Of a stretch of DNA of 64,000 nt, positions 1 to 7,465 are shown one piece after another. The notes beneath the pieces are model-generated. The model worked only from the letters and a program-made list of their open reading frames with translations, was not told the DNA's origin and searched no databases. The translations under genes were made by a program, and so were the position numbers. Each line of letters begins with the position of its first letter. The stretch's first letter is position 1. This DNA comes from Nocardioidaceae bacterium. Its GTDB lineage: Bacteria > Actinomycetota > Actinomycetes > Propionibacteriales > Nocardioidaceae. The stretch is from contig JAURVT010000011.1 of NCBI GenBank assembly GCA_030655315.1, positions 100,538 through 164,537 of the forward strand, written 5' to 3'.

Positions 1-1
1 G

Positions 2-175
2 ATCGCCGCCCGTGCGTTCGTGGCGGCCGTGGTGGGCACCCGCCGCCACGTGCGGCACGAGGCGCGCTCCGAGGCCAGGACCCCCGTGGCCGAGCCCACG
101 ACGGCCGAGCTGGTGCAGCTGCTGCGCGACCGCGCCCGGGCCCGCCTCACCCGACGGCGTCAGCCACCGGCGTAG
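2..175 (+). CDS. C-terminal end of an unidentified protein
   Basis: This is an open frame entering from the left edge and ending at a TAG at 173-175, giving the last 57 residues of a protein whose start lies outside the window. The fragment is Ala/Arg-rich and probably helical, with a basic tail (RARARLTRRRQPPA). It shows no recognisable motif, so no function is assigned. Its stop codon lies inside the 3' end of the convergent VOC gene (16-bp overlap). Choice of frame rests on codon bias (G/C at third positions) and the absence of stops. Confidence 0.5.
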   Translation: MAARAFVAAVVGTRRHVRHEARSEARTPVAEPTTAELVQLLRDRARARLTRRRQPPA

Positions 176-630
176 GCCCGCTCCATCTCGGCGACGTCGA
201 TCCGCGACATCTGCATCATGGCCGCCATCGCGCGGGCGGCTCCCTCGGGGTCGCCACCCAGCATCCGCTCCATCGCCTCGGGGTCGTAGACCTGCCACGA
301 CAGGCCGAACCGGTCCTTGAGCCAGCCGCACGGTCCCTGAGAGCCGCCCTCGGAGAGGGCGTACCAGTAGCGGTCCAGCTCCTCCTGGCCCCGGCACGGC
401 ACCTGGAACGACACCGCCTCGTCGAAGGTGAACTGGTCGCCGCCGTTGAGCGCCGTGAACCGCATGCCGGCGACCTCGAAGTCCACCGTCATGACCATGC
501 CGGCCTCACGCATCGATCCCTCGGTGTAGTGCGTGGTGCCGGTGATCTTCCCGTCGAAGACGGAGCAGTAGAAGGCCGCGGCCTCCTCGGCCTGGGTGTC
601 GAGCCACAGGCAGGTCCTCAGTGTGTCCAT
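160..630 (-). CDS. VOC (glyoxalase/PhnB-like) family protein
   Basis: A 156-residue protein starting MDTLRTCLWLDTQAEEAAAF, typical of the PhnB/3-demethylubiquinone-methyltransferase-like branch of the vicinal-oxygen-chelate fold. The conserved pattern is visible: an N-terminal beta strand followed by the FYCSVF segment, a central MTVDFEVAGMRFTALNGG strand pair, and GWLKDRFGLSWQV near the C-terminus. These are small cytosolic dimers; the substrate of this subfamily is generally unknown. The ATG at 628-630 was chosen because the homologous core starts there; the frame stays open far upstream without family similarity. It ends convergently with the partial gene on the left. Confidence 0.85.
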   Translation of the reverse strand: MDTLRTCLWLDTQAEEAAAFYCSVFDGKITGTTHYTEGSMREAGMVMTVDFEVAGMRFTALNGGDQFTFDEAVSFQVPCRGQEELDRYWYALSEGGSQGPCGWLKDRFGLSWQVYDPEAMERMLGGDPEGAARAMAAMMQMSRIDVAEMERAYAGG

Positions 631-659
631 GCGGGGTAGACCGCCGCCGCCCGCCCGAC

Positions 660-1250
660 TCATCGGGTGGTCGCGGACGACCGTCCGAGCACCGCCTCCG
701 CGCGCCGGGGCGACATCGGGCGGCAGCCGTGGGCGACCGCCTCGGCGACGACGTGCGGCTCGTCCCGCATCAGCCGCCGGCCGCGGCGCAGCAGCACCCA
801 CGGGGGCTTGCGGTGCTCGGACAGGTCGCGCGCGAACCGCAGCGCGAAGGTGACGAGGCGGTGGTGGCGGACGCACACCGCGTCGGCGAGCACGCCGCGG
901 TCGCGGCACTCGGCGACGACGAGCGGGGCGAACAGCCCCTCGGCGACGAAGCGCTCGTGCGGGCCCAGCTCGACCACCTGGGTCGCGACGGCCGCGTTGG
1001 CGGCGATGTCGTACACCGGTGCCGCGACCCGCCCGGTGCGGCACAGCTCCTCGATCGCGTCGCACGCGGCGTCGACGTCCCACGAGCCCGGGTCGTCCCA
1101 GTCGACGATGCCGAGCGTGGAGCGGGGGAGCGAGGGGTCGTCGCCGTCGCGGTAGAAGTCGTCGAGCCGCAGCACGGGCAGACCGAGCCGCTGCGCCAGC
1201 CTCGACTTGCCCGACCCCGAGGGCCCGGCCAGGACGATCACCTGGGCCAC
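660..1250 (-). CDS. Uridine kinase-like P-loop ATPase
   Basis: A 196-residue protein with a GTG start and an N-terminal Walker A motif GPSGSGKS (residues about 9-16), followed by the LRLDDFYRDGDDP stretch typical of uridine kinase/phosphoribulokinase-like NMP kinases and the acidic VDWDDPGSWD segment. Likely role: phosphorylation of uridine or a related nucleoside in salvage, consistent with the nucleoside-catabolic genes nearby. The start lies 4 bp after the stop of the sigma-region-4 gene, so the two are probably co-transcribed. Exact substrate is uncertain because many actinobacterial members are annotated only as uridine kinase by fold. Confidence 0.75.
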   Translation of the reverse strand: MAQVIVLAGPSGSGKSRLAQRLGLPVLRLDDFYRDGDDPSLPRSTLGIVDWDDPGSWDVDAACDAIEELCRTGRVAAPVYDIAANAAVATQVVELGPHERFVAEGLFAPLVVAECRDRGVLADAVCVRHHRLVTFALRFARDLSEHRKPPWVLLRRGRRLMRDEPHVVAEAVAHGCRPMSPRRAEAVLGRSSATTR

Positions 1251-1254
1251 GGCG

Positions 1255-1554
1255 TCAGGGACCGGTCACGAGCAGCGGACGGATGGCCTGGCGCGCGCGG
1301 TGCACGCGCGACGTGGCGGTGCCGACGGGGACGTCGACCTGCCGGGCGATCTCGGCGTGGTCCAGCTCGCCCACGTCGCGCAGCACCAGGGCCTCGACCA
1401 GGTCGGGCTGCTGGGCCTCGAGGGTCTCCAGCGCCTCCAGCAGGTCGACGCGGCCGCCGGCGATGACGCTGGTGGTGCGCGGGTCGGCGGCGACGGTGTG
1501 CGCCCGCCTGGCCAGGTCGTCGAGGTCGTCGAGGTCGTCGGCGTCGTCTCCCAT
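1255..1554 (-). CDS. Stand-alone sigma-70 region 4 (HTH) protein
   Basis: A 99-residue protein consisting of an acidic N-terminus with a repeated LDDLDDL motif and a C-terminal helix-turn-helix matching sigma region 4.2 of ECF factors (VLRDVGELDHAEIARQ, then VPVGTATSRVHRARQAI). No sigma region 2 is present, so it cannot be a complete ECF sigma factor by itself. It could be a remnant, a DNA-binding regulator, or work with another protein. ATG at 1552-1554 is preceded by AGGG. The start is only about 15-24 bp from the start of the divergent Ser/Thr kinase gene, suggesting shared regulatory DNA. It is probably co-transcribed with the downstream uridine-kinase-like gene (4-bp gap). Confidence 0.75.
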   Translation of the reverse strand: MGDDADDLDDLDDLARRAHTVAADPRTTSVIAGGRVDLLEALETLEAQQPDLVEALVLRDVGELDHAEIARQVDVPVGTATSRVHRARQAIRPLLVTGP

Positions 1555-1578
1555 GATCCCTGCAGCATAATGACCGCC

Positions 1579-3369
1579 ATGGCCCTCGCGTCGCGGCTCG
1601 GTCGCCTGACGCGTGTCCGGAGGCTCGGGGCGGGCGGCTTCGCCACCGTCTGGCTCTACCGCGACCCCGAGCTCGACTCCGACGTCGCCGTCAAGGCGCT
1701 CGCCGACCACTGGGCCGAGCGGGACGACGTCCGCGAGCGCTTCCTCGACGAGGCGCGCCTGCTGCGCCGGGCCGACTCCGACCACGTCGTGCGCGTCCAC
1801 GACGTCGGCGAGAGCGACGGCACGCCGTACTTCGTCATGACCTACGCCGACGGCGGCACGGTGGCCGACCTCGTCGGGGAGCCGCGGCCGCCCGCCGAGG
1901 TGGTCGATCTCGTGCGGCAGGCCGGCGCCGGCCTGGAGCGTCTGCACGGGCTCGGCGTCGTGCACCGCGACGTCAAGCCGCGGAACCTGCTGCTCACCAC
2001 GGGTGCCGACGGCGCCCGGCGCCTGATGGTGGCCGACCTCGGCGTCGCCAAGGCCCTCGAGCTCGGCTCGGGCATCACGCAGGTGGTCGGCACGCCCGCC
2101 TACATGGCGCCGGAGCAGGCCGACCCGGTCGGCGGCGTCGACGTCCGCGCCGACGTGCACGCGCTCGGCGCCGTCGCGCACACCCTGCTGACCGGCCGCA
2201 CGATCCGCGACGCGGAGCCCGGGGCACCCGTGCCCGACGCGCTGCGCGCGGTGGTCGAGCGCGCCGTCGACCCCGACCGCGAGCGACGCTGGCCCGACGT
2301 GCGGAGCTTCGTCGACGCCTTCACCCGGGCGGCCGGGGGGACGCCGGAGGACGGGCGCACGATCCTGGCCGACGCCGCGCCGTCGCCCCGACGCCGTCGC
2401 ACGCCCGTGGTCCTCGTGGGCGCCGCCGTGGCGGTGCTCCTGCTCCTCGGCGCGGCCGTCGGCGGTGCGACGCTCGTCGGGTCCGACGCGCCGGTCCCCG
2501 ACGGGCAGAGCGTGTCCGACCCGCTGCTGCGGGCGCCGGCGATGAGCCTCGGGAGCGACTGGGACCGGCGCCCGCGCGACCGCACCCATGCCGACTACGA
2601 CCGCAACGACGGCACCCGGCTGTCGCTCGACGTCGCGAGGGTCGACCTCCCGCCCGAGCTGGTGGCCGAGCTGGCCGCACGCCGCTCGTCGACGCTCACC
2701 GGCTACGAGGAGAACCGGCTGAGCCGGCTGCCCGCGAGCGCGCGCGGCCCGTGGCAGGACGGGTGGCAGGTGCTCTACCGCTGGACCGACCGCGACGGCG
2801 AGGTGATCGAGGGATGGACCTGGTTCCTCGGCAACGCCACCGCGACGGTCGGGTACGTCGGCGTCCGGACCGCCCCGGAGTCGGCCGACCGGTTCCGCGC
2901 CACGCTCGAGGACGCCCGTGAGCAGGTGCTCGACCCGCGGCCGTCGGTGCCGCCGTCCACCGACGCCGAGCCGGTCGACGTCGATCCCACCGCCCTCGAC
3001 GATCCGGACGACCCCTGGGCCGGGTCGACCCGCCTGCGGGGACTGACCTGCTCGACGGTCGATCGCCCCACCCGCGTCGCCGTCGCCCCCGTGCCACGGC
3101 GGTGGCGCTTCGAGGCGGGCACCATCGCCCCGTGCCGCGCCAGCGCGTCCGGCGGCCGGAGCATCGTGCTCGCGCCGGCGCCGGGGGCGGCGTCAGAGGG
3201 CCGCTCCCGCGTCACCGTCGACGGGCTCGGCGCCGCCTACGAGCGGGTGGTGGTCGTCGCCGGCGGGTGGCGGGTCGTGTACTCCGCCCCGGAGGGGGGC
3301 CTCGACGAGACCACCGTCCGCGCCCTCGAGGACGACTTCACCGGCACACCGGTCGACGGCGAATTCTAG
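1579..3369 (+). CDS. Membrane-bound Ser/Thr protein kinase (PknB-like)
   Basis: A 596-residue bacterial Hanks-type kinase. The Gly-loop LGAGGFATV is near residue 16, the ATP-binding Lys in VAVKAL near 39, the catalytic loop HRDVKPRNLLL near 129, and the activation segment GTPAYMAPEQ follows. The metal-binding triad reads DLG instead of DFG (VADLGVAKA), a known conservative variant. A single transmembrane helix (about 276-300) follows an Arg-rich stretch, and a roughly 290-residue extracytoplasmic domain with two cysteines follows; it is not a PASTA domain and is not recognised. An in-frame ATG at 1570 is possible. CATAAT at 1566-1571 looks like a -10 box that would give a leaderless mRNA from the ATG at 1579. 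Confidence 0.9.
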   Translation: MALASRLGRLTRVRRLGAGGFATVWLYRDPELDSDVAVKALADHWAERDDVRERFLDEARLLRRADSDHVVRVHDVGESDGTPYFVMTYADGGTVADLVGEPRPPAEVVDLVRQAGAGLERLHGLGVVHRDVKPRNLLLTTGADGARRLMVADLGVAKALELGSGITQVVGTPAYMAPEQADPVGGVDVRADVHALGAVAHTLLTGRTIRDAEPGAPVPDALRAVVERAVDPDRERRWPDVRSFVDAFTRAAGGTPEDGRTILADAAPSPRRRRTPVVLVGAAVAVLLLLGAAVGGATLVGSDAPVPDGQSVSDPLLRAPAMSLGSDWDRRPRDRTHADYDRNDGTRLSLDVARVDLPPELVAELAARRSSTLTGYEENRLSRLPASARGPWQDGWQVLYRWTDRDGEVIEGWTWFLGNATATVGYVGVRTAPESADRFRATLEDAREQVLDPRPSVPPSTDAEPVDVDPTALDDPDDPWAGSTRLRGLTCSTVDRPTRVAVAPVPRRWRFEAGTIAPCRASASGGRSIVLAPAPGAASEGRSRVTVDGLGAAYERVVVVAGGWRVVYSAPEGGLDETTVRALEDDFTGTPVDGEF

Positions 3370-3454
3370 TTCCGTCACGCTCCTGCACCCTGCGGCGGTC
3401 GTGCCCCTGACGTGGATCGGCGGCGACGACGACCTCGCGCTCACCCACGTGCCC

Positions 3455-4309
3455 TCACACGCCGATCGGGTGCCAGACCGTCTTTGTCTCGGTGAAGGTC
3501 GTCATCCGGTCGAGCCCGGGCTGGGCGGTCCAGTCCTCGGAGCGGGGACGCCGCACGCGCTTGAGGCCCTCGGCGGCGTCGCGCTCGAGGTCGGTGGCGG
3601 CGTCGCCGGCACCGGTGAGGTCGAGCGCGTCGACGTCGCGGTGGGTGGCGAGCCAGGGGCCGACCTCGGCGACGTCGCCGGTGAGCACGTTGACCACGCC
3701 ACCGGGCAGGTCGGACGTGGCCAGCACCTCCGACAGCGTGATCGCCGGCAGCGGGCGCCCGAACGACGTGACCACCACGGCGGTGTTGCCCGTGACCACC
3801 ACCGGCGCGATGACGCTCACCAGGCCGAGCAGCGACGAGTCCTGGGGCGCGGCGACCGCGACGACGCCCGTGGGCTCGGGGCTGGAGAGGTTGAAGTACG
3901 GGCCGCTGACGGGGTTGGCGTTGCCGACCACCTGGGCGAGCTTGTCGGCCCACCCGGCGTACCAGACCCAGCGGTCGACGGCGGCGTCGACGACGCGTCC
4001 GGCCTGCGTGCGGGTGAGCCCCTCGGTGGCCGCGACCTCCGAGGTGAACTGCTCCCGGCGCCCCTCGAGCATCTCGGCGACGCGGTACAGGATCTGCCCG
4101 CGGTTGTACGGCGTGCGGGCGGACCAGCCGCCGAAGGCCTTGCGGGCGGCGACGACGGCGTCACGGCCGTCCTTGCGCGAGGCCTGCGAGGCGTTGGCGA
4201 GGAACGCGCCCTTGGCGTCGAGCGCCTCGTAGGTGCGCCCGGACTCGCTGCGGGGGAACGCGCCCCCGACGTAGAGCTTGTAGGTCTTGCGGACGTCGAC
4301 CCGGCTCAT
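3455..4309 (-). CDS. Short aldehyde dehydrogenase-family protein lacking the catalytic half
   Basis: A 284-residue protein aligning with the N-terminal, NAD-binding part of aldehyde dehydrogenases (KTYKLYVGGAFPRSESGRTY, YNRGQILYRVAEMLEGR, WYAGWADKLAQVVG, LPGGVVNVLTG). It stops where the catalytic domain should begin: the catalytic Cys and the general-base Glu are absent, and the usual KPAE cofactor motif is replaced by SFGRP. It is therefore probably a pseudoenzyme or partner subunit. It overlaps the upstream full-length enzyme gene by 4 bp (ATGA), implying translational coupling. The frame is intact with normal composition, so it looks maintained rather than decaying. An alternative is a recently truncated enzyme. 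Confidence 0.8.
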   Translation of the reverse strand: MSRVDVRKTYKLYVGGAFPRSESGRTYEALDAKGAFLANASQASRKDGRDAVVAARKAFGGWSARTPYNRGQILYRVAEMLEGRREQFTSEVAATEGLTRTQAGRVVDAAVDRWVWYAGWADKLAQVVGNANPVSGPYFNLSSPEPTGVVAVAAPQDSSLLGLVSVIAPVVVTGNTAVVVTSFGRPLPAITLSEVLATSDLPGGVVNVLTGDVAEVGPWLATHRDVDALDLTGAGDAATDLERDAAEGLKRVRRPRSEDWTAQPGLDRMTTFTETKTVWHPIGV

Positions 4310-5748
4310 CGGGTGCCTCCCTGCAGGTACGCGGCCAGCCCGTGCTTTCCGCCCTCGCGGCCGTAGCCGGACTCGGAGTAGCCGCCGAACGGCGACGCGG
4401 GGTCGAACTTGTTGAACGTGTTGGCCCAGACGACGCCCGCGCGCAGGCGGCTGGCCATCGCGAGGATCCGCGAGCCCTTGTCGGTCCAGACGCCGGCCGA
4501 GAGGCCGTACGGCGTGTTGTTGGCCTTGGCGACGGCCTCGTCGGGCGTGCGGAACGTCAGCACGGACAGCACCGGCCCGAAGATCTCCTCGCGCGCGATC
4601 CGGTGCGCCTGGGAGACGCCGGTGAAGATCGTCGGCGCGTACCAGAACCCGTCGGACGGCAGCTCGCACGGCGGCGACCACCGCTCCGCGCCCTCGGCGT
4701 CACCGGTGGCGGCGAGCTCGGTGATGCGGGCGAGCTGCTCGGCCGAGTTGATCGCACCGACGTCGGTGTTCTTGTCGAGCGGGTCGCCGACGCGCAGCGT
4801 GGCCATCCGGTCCTTGAGCTTGCCGATGACCTCGTCGTAGACGTTCTCCTGCACGAGCAGCCGCGACCCGGCGCAGCAGACGTGGCCCTGGTTGAAGAAG
4901 ATGCCTGACACGATGCCCTCGATCGCCTGGTCGAGCGGGGCGTCGTCGAAGACGATGTTGGCGGCCTTGCCGCCGAGCTCGAGCGTGAGGCGCTTGTCGG
5001 TGCCCGCGACGGCCCGCGCGATCTGGCGCCCGACGGGGGTGGAGCCGGTGAAGGCGACCTTGTCGACGCCGTCGTGCTCCACCAGAGCGCGTCCGGTCTC
5101 GCCGGCGCCGGTGACGATGTTGACGACGCCCGGCGGCAGGTCGGCCTGCTGGCAGATCTCGGCGAACAGCAGGGCCGTGAGCGGCGTGGTCTCGGCCGGC
5201 TTGAGCACCACGGTGTTGCCGGCGGCGAGCGCCGGGGCGACCTTCCAGGCCAGCATCATCAGCGGGAAGTTCCACGGGATGACCTGGGCGGCGACCCCGA
5301 GCGAGCGCGGGTCGGGACCGAGACCGGCGTGGTCGAGCTTGTCGGCCCACCCGGCGTAGTAGAAGAACCACTGCGAGACCAGGGGCACGTCGACGTCGCG
5401 CGACTCGCGGATCGGCTTGCCGTTGTCGAGGGTCTCGAGCACGGCCAGCTCGCGGGAGCGCTCGGCGATGATCCGGGCGATCCGGTACAGGTACTTGGCG
5501 CGCTCGGAGCCGGCCATCCGCGACCACACGCGCGAGTGGGCCCGGCGGGCCGCGGCCACGGCGCGGTCGACGTCGGCGGCGCTCGCCGCGGTGACCTCGG
5601 CGAGCACCTCCTCGGTGGCCGGGCTGATGGTCTTGAACATCGGGCCGTCGCCCTCGGTGAACTCGCCGTCGACGAACAGGCCGTACGACGACCGCAGGTC
5701 GACGACGCCGCGGGACTCCGGGGCGGGTGCGTACTCGAAAAAACTCAT
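4306..5748 (-). CDS. NAD(P)-dependent aldehyde dehydrogenase
   Basis: A 480-residue aldehyde dehydrogenase of usual family length. Visible motifs are IPWNFPLMMLAWKVAPALA and KPAE (cofactor binding), FTGSTPVGRQI, LELGGKAANIVF with the general-base Glu near residue 256, and GHVCCAGSR with the nucleophilic Cys near 290. It lies 10 bp downstream of deoC, so its likely substrate is acetaldehyde released by deoxyribose-phosphate aldolase, giving acetate (inference from context). The start ATG at 5746-5748 begins MSFFEYAPAPES. The following short aldehyde dehydrogenase gene overlaps its stop codon. Confidence 0.92.
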   Translation of the reverse strand: MSFFEYAPAPESRGVVDLRSSYGLFVDGEFTEGDGPMFKTISPATEEVLAEVTAASAADVDRAVAAARRAHSRVWSRMAGSERAKYLYRIARIIAERSRELAVLETLDNGKPIRESRDVDVPLVSQWFFYYAGWADKLDHAGLGPDPRSLGVAAQVIPWNFPLMMLAWKVAPALAAGNTVVLKPAETTPLTALLFAEICQQADLPPGVVNIVTGAGETGRALVEHDGVDKVAFTGSTPVGRQIARAVAGTDKRLTLELGGKAANIVFDDAPLDQAIEGIVSGIFFNQGHVCCAGSRLLVQENVYDEVIGKLKDRMATLRVGDPLDKNTDVGAINSAEQLARITELAATGDAEGAERWSPPCELPSDGFWYAPTIFTGVSQAHRIAREEIFGPVLSVLTFRTPDEAVAKANNTPYGLSAGVWTDKGSRILAMASRLRAGVVWANTFNKFDPASPFGGYSESGYGREGGKHGLAAYLQGGTR

Positions 5749-5758
5749 GGCGCAGCCT

Positions 5759-6679
5759 TCAGTCGATCGTGACGTGGTCGGGGCCGGAGTAGTGCCCGGT
5801 GGTCAGCTTCTGACGCTGCATCAGCAGGTCGTTGAGCAGGCTGGAGGCACCGAAGCGGAACCAGTCGGGGTCGAGCCAGTCCGGCCCGGCCACCTCGTTG
5901 ACGACGACGAGGTACTTGATCGCGTCCTTGCTGGTGCGGATGCCGCCCGCCGGCTTGACGCCCACCTGGCGCCCGTGGGCGTCGCGGAAGTCGCGGACGG
6001 CCTGCAGCATCAGCAGCGTGACGGGCAGCGTCGCGGCGGGCTGGATCTTCCCGGTGGAGGTCTTGATGAAGTCGCCGCCCGCGAGCATCGCGAGCCACGA
6101 CGCGCGGCGGACGTTGTCGTAGGTGGCGAGCTCGCCGGTCTCGAGGATGACCTTGAGGTGGGCGTGGGTGCCGTCGGGCCGCGCGCACGCGTCCTTGACG
6201 GCCACGATCTCGTCGTGCACGCGGTCGAGGTCGCCGGCCAGGAAGGCCCCGCGGTCGATGACCATGTCGATCTCGTCGGCGCCGGCCGCGACCGCGTCGC
6301 GCGTGTCGGCGAGCTTGATCGCGAGGCTCGAGCGGCCGGACGGGAACGCCGTCGCGACGCTCGCGACGTTGACCGGCGCGTCGCCGAGGGCGTCCTTGGC
6401 GATCTTGACCATGTCGGGGTAGACGCACACCGCGGCCGCCGAGGGGCAGCCCGGGTCCGACGGGTCCGGGCGGACCGCCTTGGCCGCGAGCGAGCGCACC
6501 TTGCCCGGGGTGTCGGCACCCTCGAGGGTGGTGAGGTCGACCATGCGGATCGCGAGGTCGATGGCGTACGCCTTGGACGCGGCCTTGATCGACCGGGTCG
6601 ACAGCGCGGCCGCCCGGCCCTCCAGCCCGACCTGGTCGACGCCGGGCAGTCCCTCCAGCACCCGTCGCAGCTCGCTCAT
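5759..6679 (-). CDS. deoC: Deoxyribose-phosphate aldolase
   Basis: A 306-residue DeoC, class I aldolase of the (beta/alpha)8 fold that splits 2-deoxyribose-5-phosphate into acetaldehyde and glyceraldehyde-3-phosphate. The Schiff-base lysine lies in GGDFIKTSTGK, the VKPAGGIRT phosphate-binding loop follows, and the N-terminal half carries VCVYPDMV and EIDMVIDRG. It is longer than the E. coli enzyme, as expected for the actinobacterial form with N- and C-terminal extensions. It is first gene of the deoC-ald-ald unit and diverges from a PH-domain membrane protein across 54 bp. Start ATG at 6677-6679. Confidence 0.95.
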   Translation of the reverse strand: MSELRRVLEGLPGVDQVGLEGRAAALSTRSIKAASKAYAIDLAIRMVDLTTLEGADTPGKVRSLAAKAVRPDPSDPGCPSAAAVCVYPDMVKIAKDALGDAPVNVASVATAFPSGRSSLAIKLADTRDAVAAGADEIDMVIDRGAFLAGDLDRVHDEIVAVKDACARPDGTHAHLKVILETGELATYDNVRRASWLAMLAGGDFIKTSTGKIQPAATLPVTLLMLQAVRDFRDAHGRQVGVKPAGGIRTSKDAIKYLVVVNEVAGPDWLDPDWFRFGASSLLNDLLMQRQKLTTGHYSGPDHVTID

Positions 6680-6733
6680 CGCAGCACCCGTCTCGCCGTC
6701 GTGGTCACCTGGGGAGTGTAGGAGGATGGGGAC

Positions 6734-7384
6734 ATGGCGGACCACCAGCCTCCCGAGGTGCTCGAACGGTTCACGCCGACGGCCGGCCGCTGGGTCGGGG
6801 TGGTCGGCCTCGTCGTGCTGGCCCTCGTGGCGGTGGCGGTGCTCATGGCGGGCCTCGACCGCGCCACCGTCCTGGTGCTCGCGATCTGCGCGCTGCTGGG
6901 GGTCCTGACGTTCGCCGCGCTCGTGCGGCCCACCGTCCACGCCCGCAGCGACCACCTGCTCATCCGCAACGCCTGGACGTCCAAGCGCATCCCGTGGCGG
7001 GCGGTCACCGACGTCGACGTGCGCCAGACCCTCCAGGTGAGCACCGGCGACGAGGTCCACCACGCGATCGCGATCGGCAAGAGCGCGCGCAAGATCCTGC
7101 GCGGCAACCTGCCCGGCGCCGGACCGAGCGGTGCGTTCGGCTCCCAGAGCTCGCGCGAGTTCGCCACCCGTCCCACGCTCGAGGGCTCCGAGGTCGTCGG
7201 CACCGACTACGCCGACTACGTCGCCCTCAAGGTCCAGACCTACGCCTCCACCCGGCGGTCCCCGTCCGAGACCCTCCACGAGGCCGGACCCGACGACGCG
7301 GTCGTGCGCACCGTCGCCTGGCCCCTCGTGGTCGCCCCCGTCGCCCTGCTCGTCGCCGTGGTGGTCCTCGCCCTCCTGGGGTGA
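6734..7384 (+). CDS. PH domain-containing membrane protein
   Basis: A 216-residue membrane protein with two N-terminal transmembrane helices (GVVGLVVLALVAVAVLM and ATVLVLAICALLGVLTFAAL), a bacterial PH-like domain (VHARSDHLLIRNAWTSKRIPW, about residues 70-175) and a C-terminal helix (VAWPLVVAPVALLVAVVVL). Such proteins are common in actinomycetes and have no defined function. A good ribosome binding site (GGAGG) lies 8-10 bases upstream of the ATG. It ends 81 bp before the convergent phosphosugar mutase gene, and the gap contains an inverted repeat that probably terminates both. Confidence 0.85.
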   Translation: MADHQPPEVLERFTPTAGRWVGVVGLVVLALVAVAVLMAGLDRATVLVLAICALLGVLTFAALVRPTVHARSDHLLIRNAWTSKRIPWRAVTDVDVRQTLQVSTGDEVHHAIAIGKSARKILRGNLPGAGPSGAFGSQSSREFATRPTLEGSEVVGTDYADYVALKVQTYASTRRSPSETLHEAGPDDAVVRTVAWPLVVAPVALLVAVVVLALLG

Positions 7385-7392
7385 CCGCCCGT

Positions 7393-7462
7393 CCTCACGA
7401 TTCGACGCGTCTCGGTCGTCGACACGCCGAGGGGAGCGACCCGGACCGGTCGAATCGTGAGG
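7393..7462. terminator. Long inverted repeat between convergent genes, probable bidirectional terminator
   Basis: CCTCACGATTCGAC at 7393-7406 is exactly complementary to 7449-7462, a 14-bp perfect stem. A second small stem lies inside the loop (CTCGG at 7411-7415 with CCGAG at 7427-7431). It fills the gap between the convergent PH-protein and phosphosugar mutase genes. There is no strong T-run, so it is a structural rather than classical intrinsic terminator. Confidence 0.6.
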
Positions 7463-7465
7463 TGG

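Noticed and set aside
3370..3454. ACGTGG and CCACGT arms around 3410-3452 as a terminator
   Set aside because: Arms are only 6 bp with a long loop and no T-run; too weak to call.
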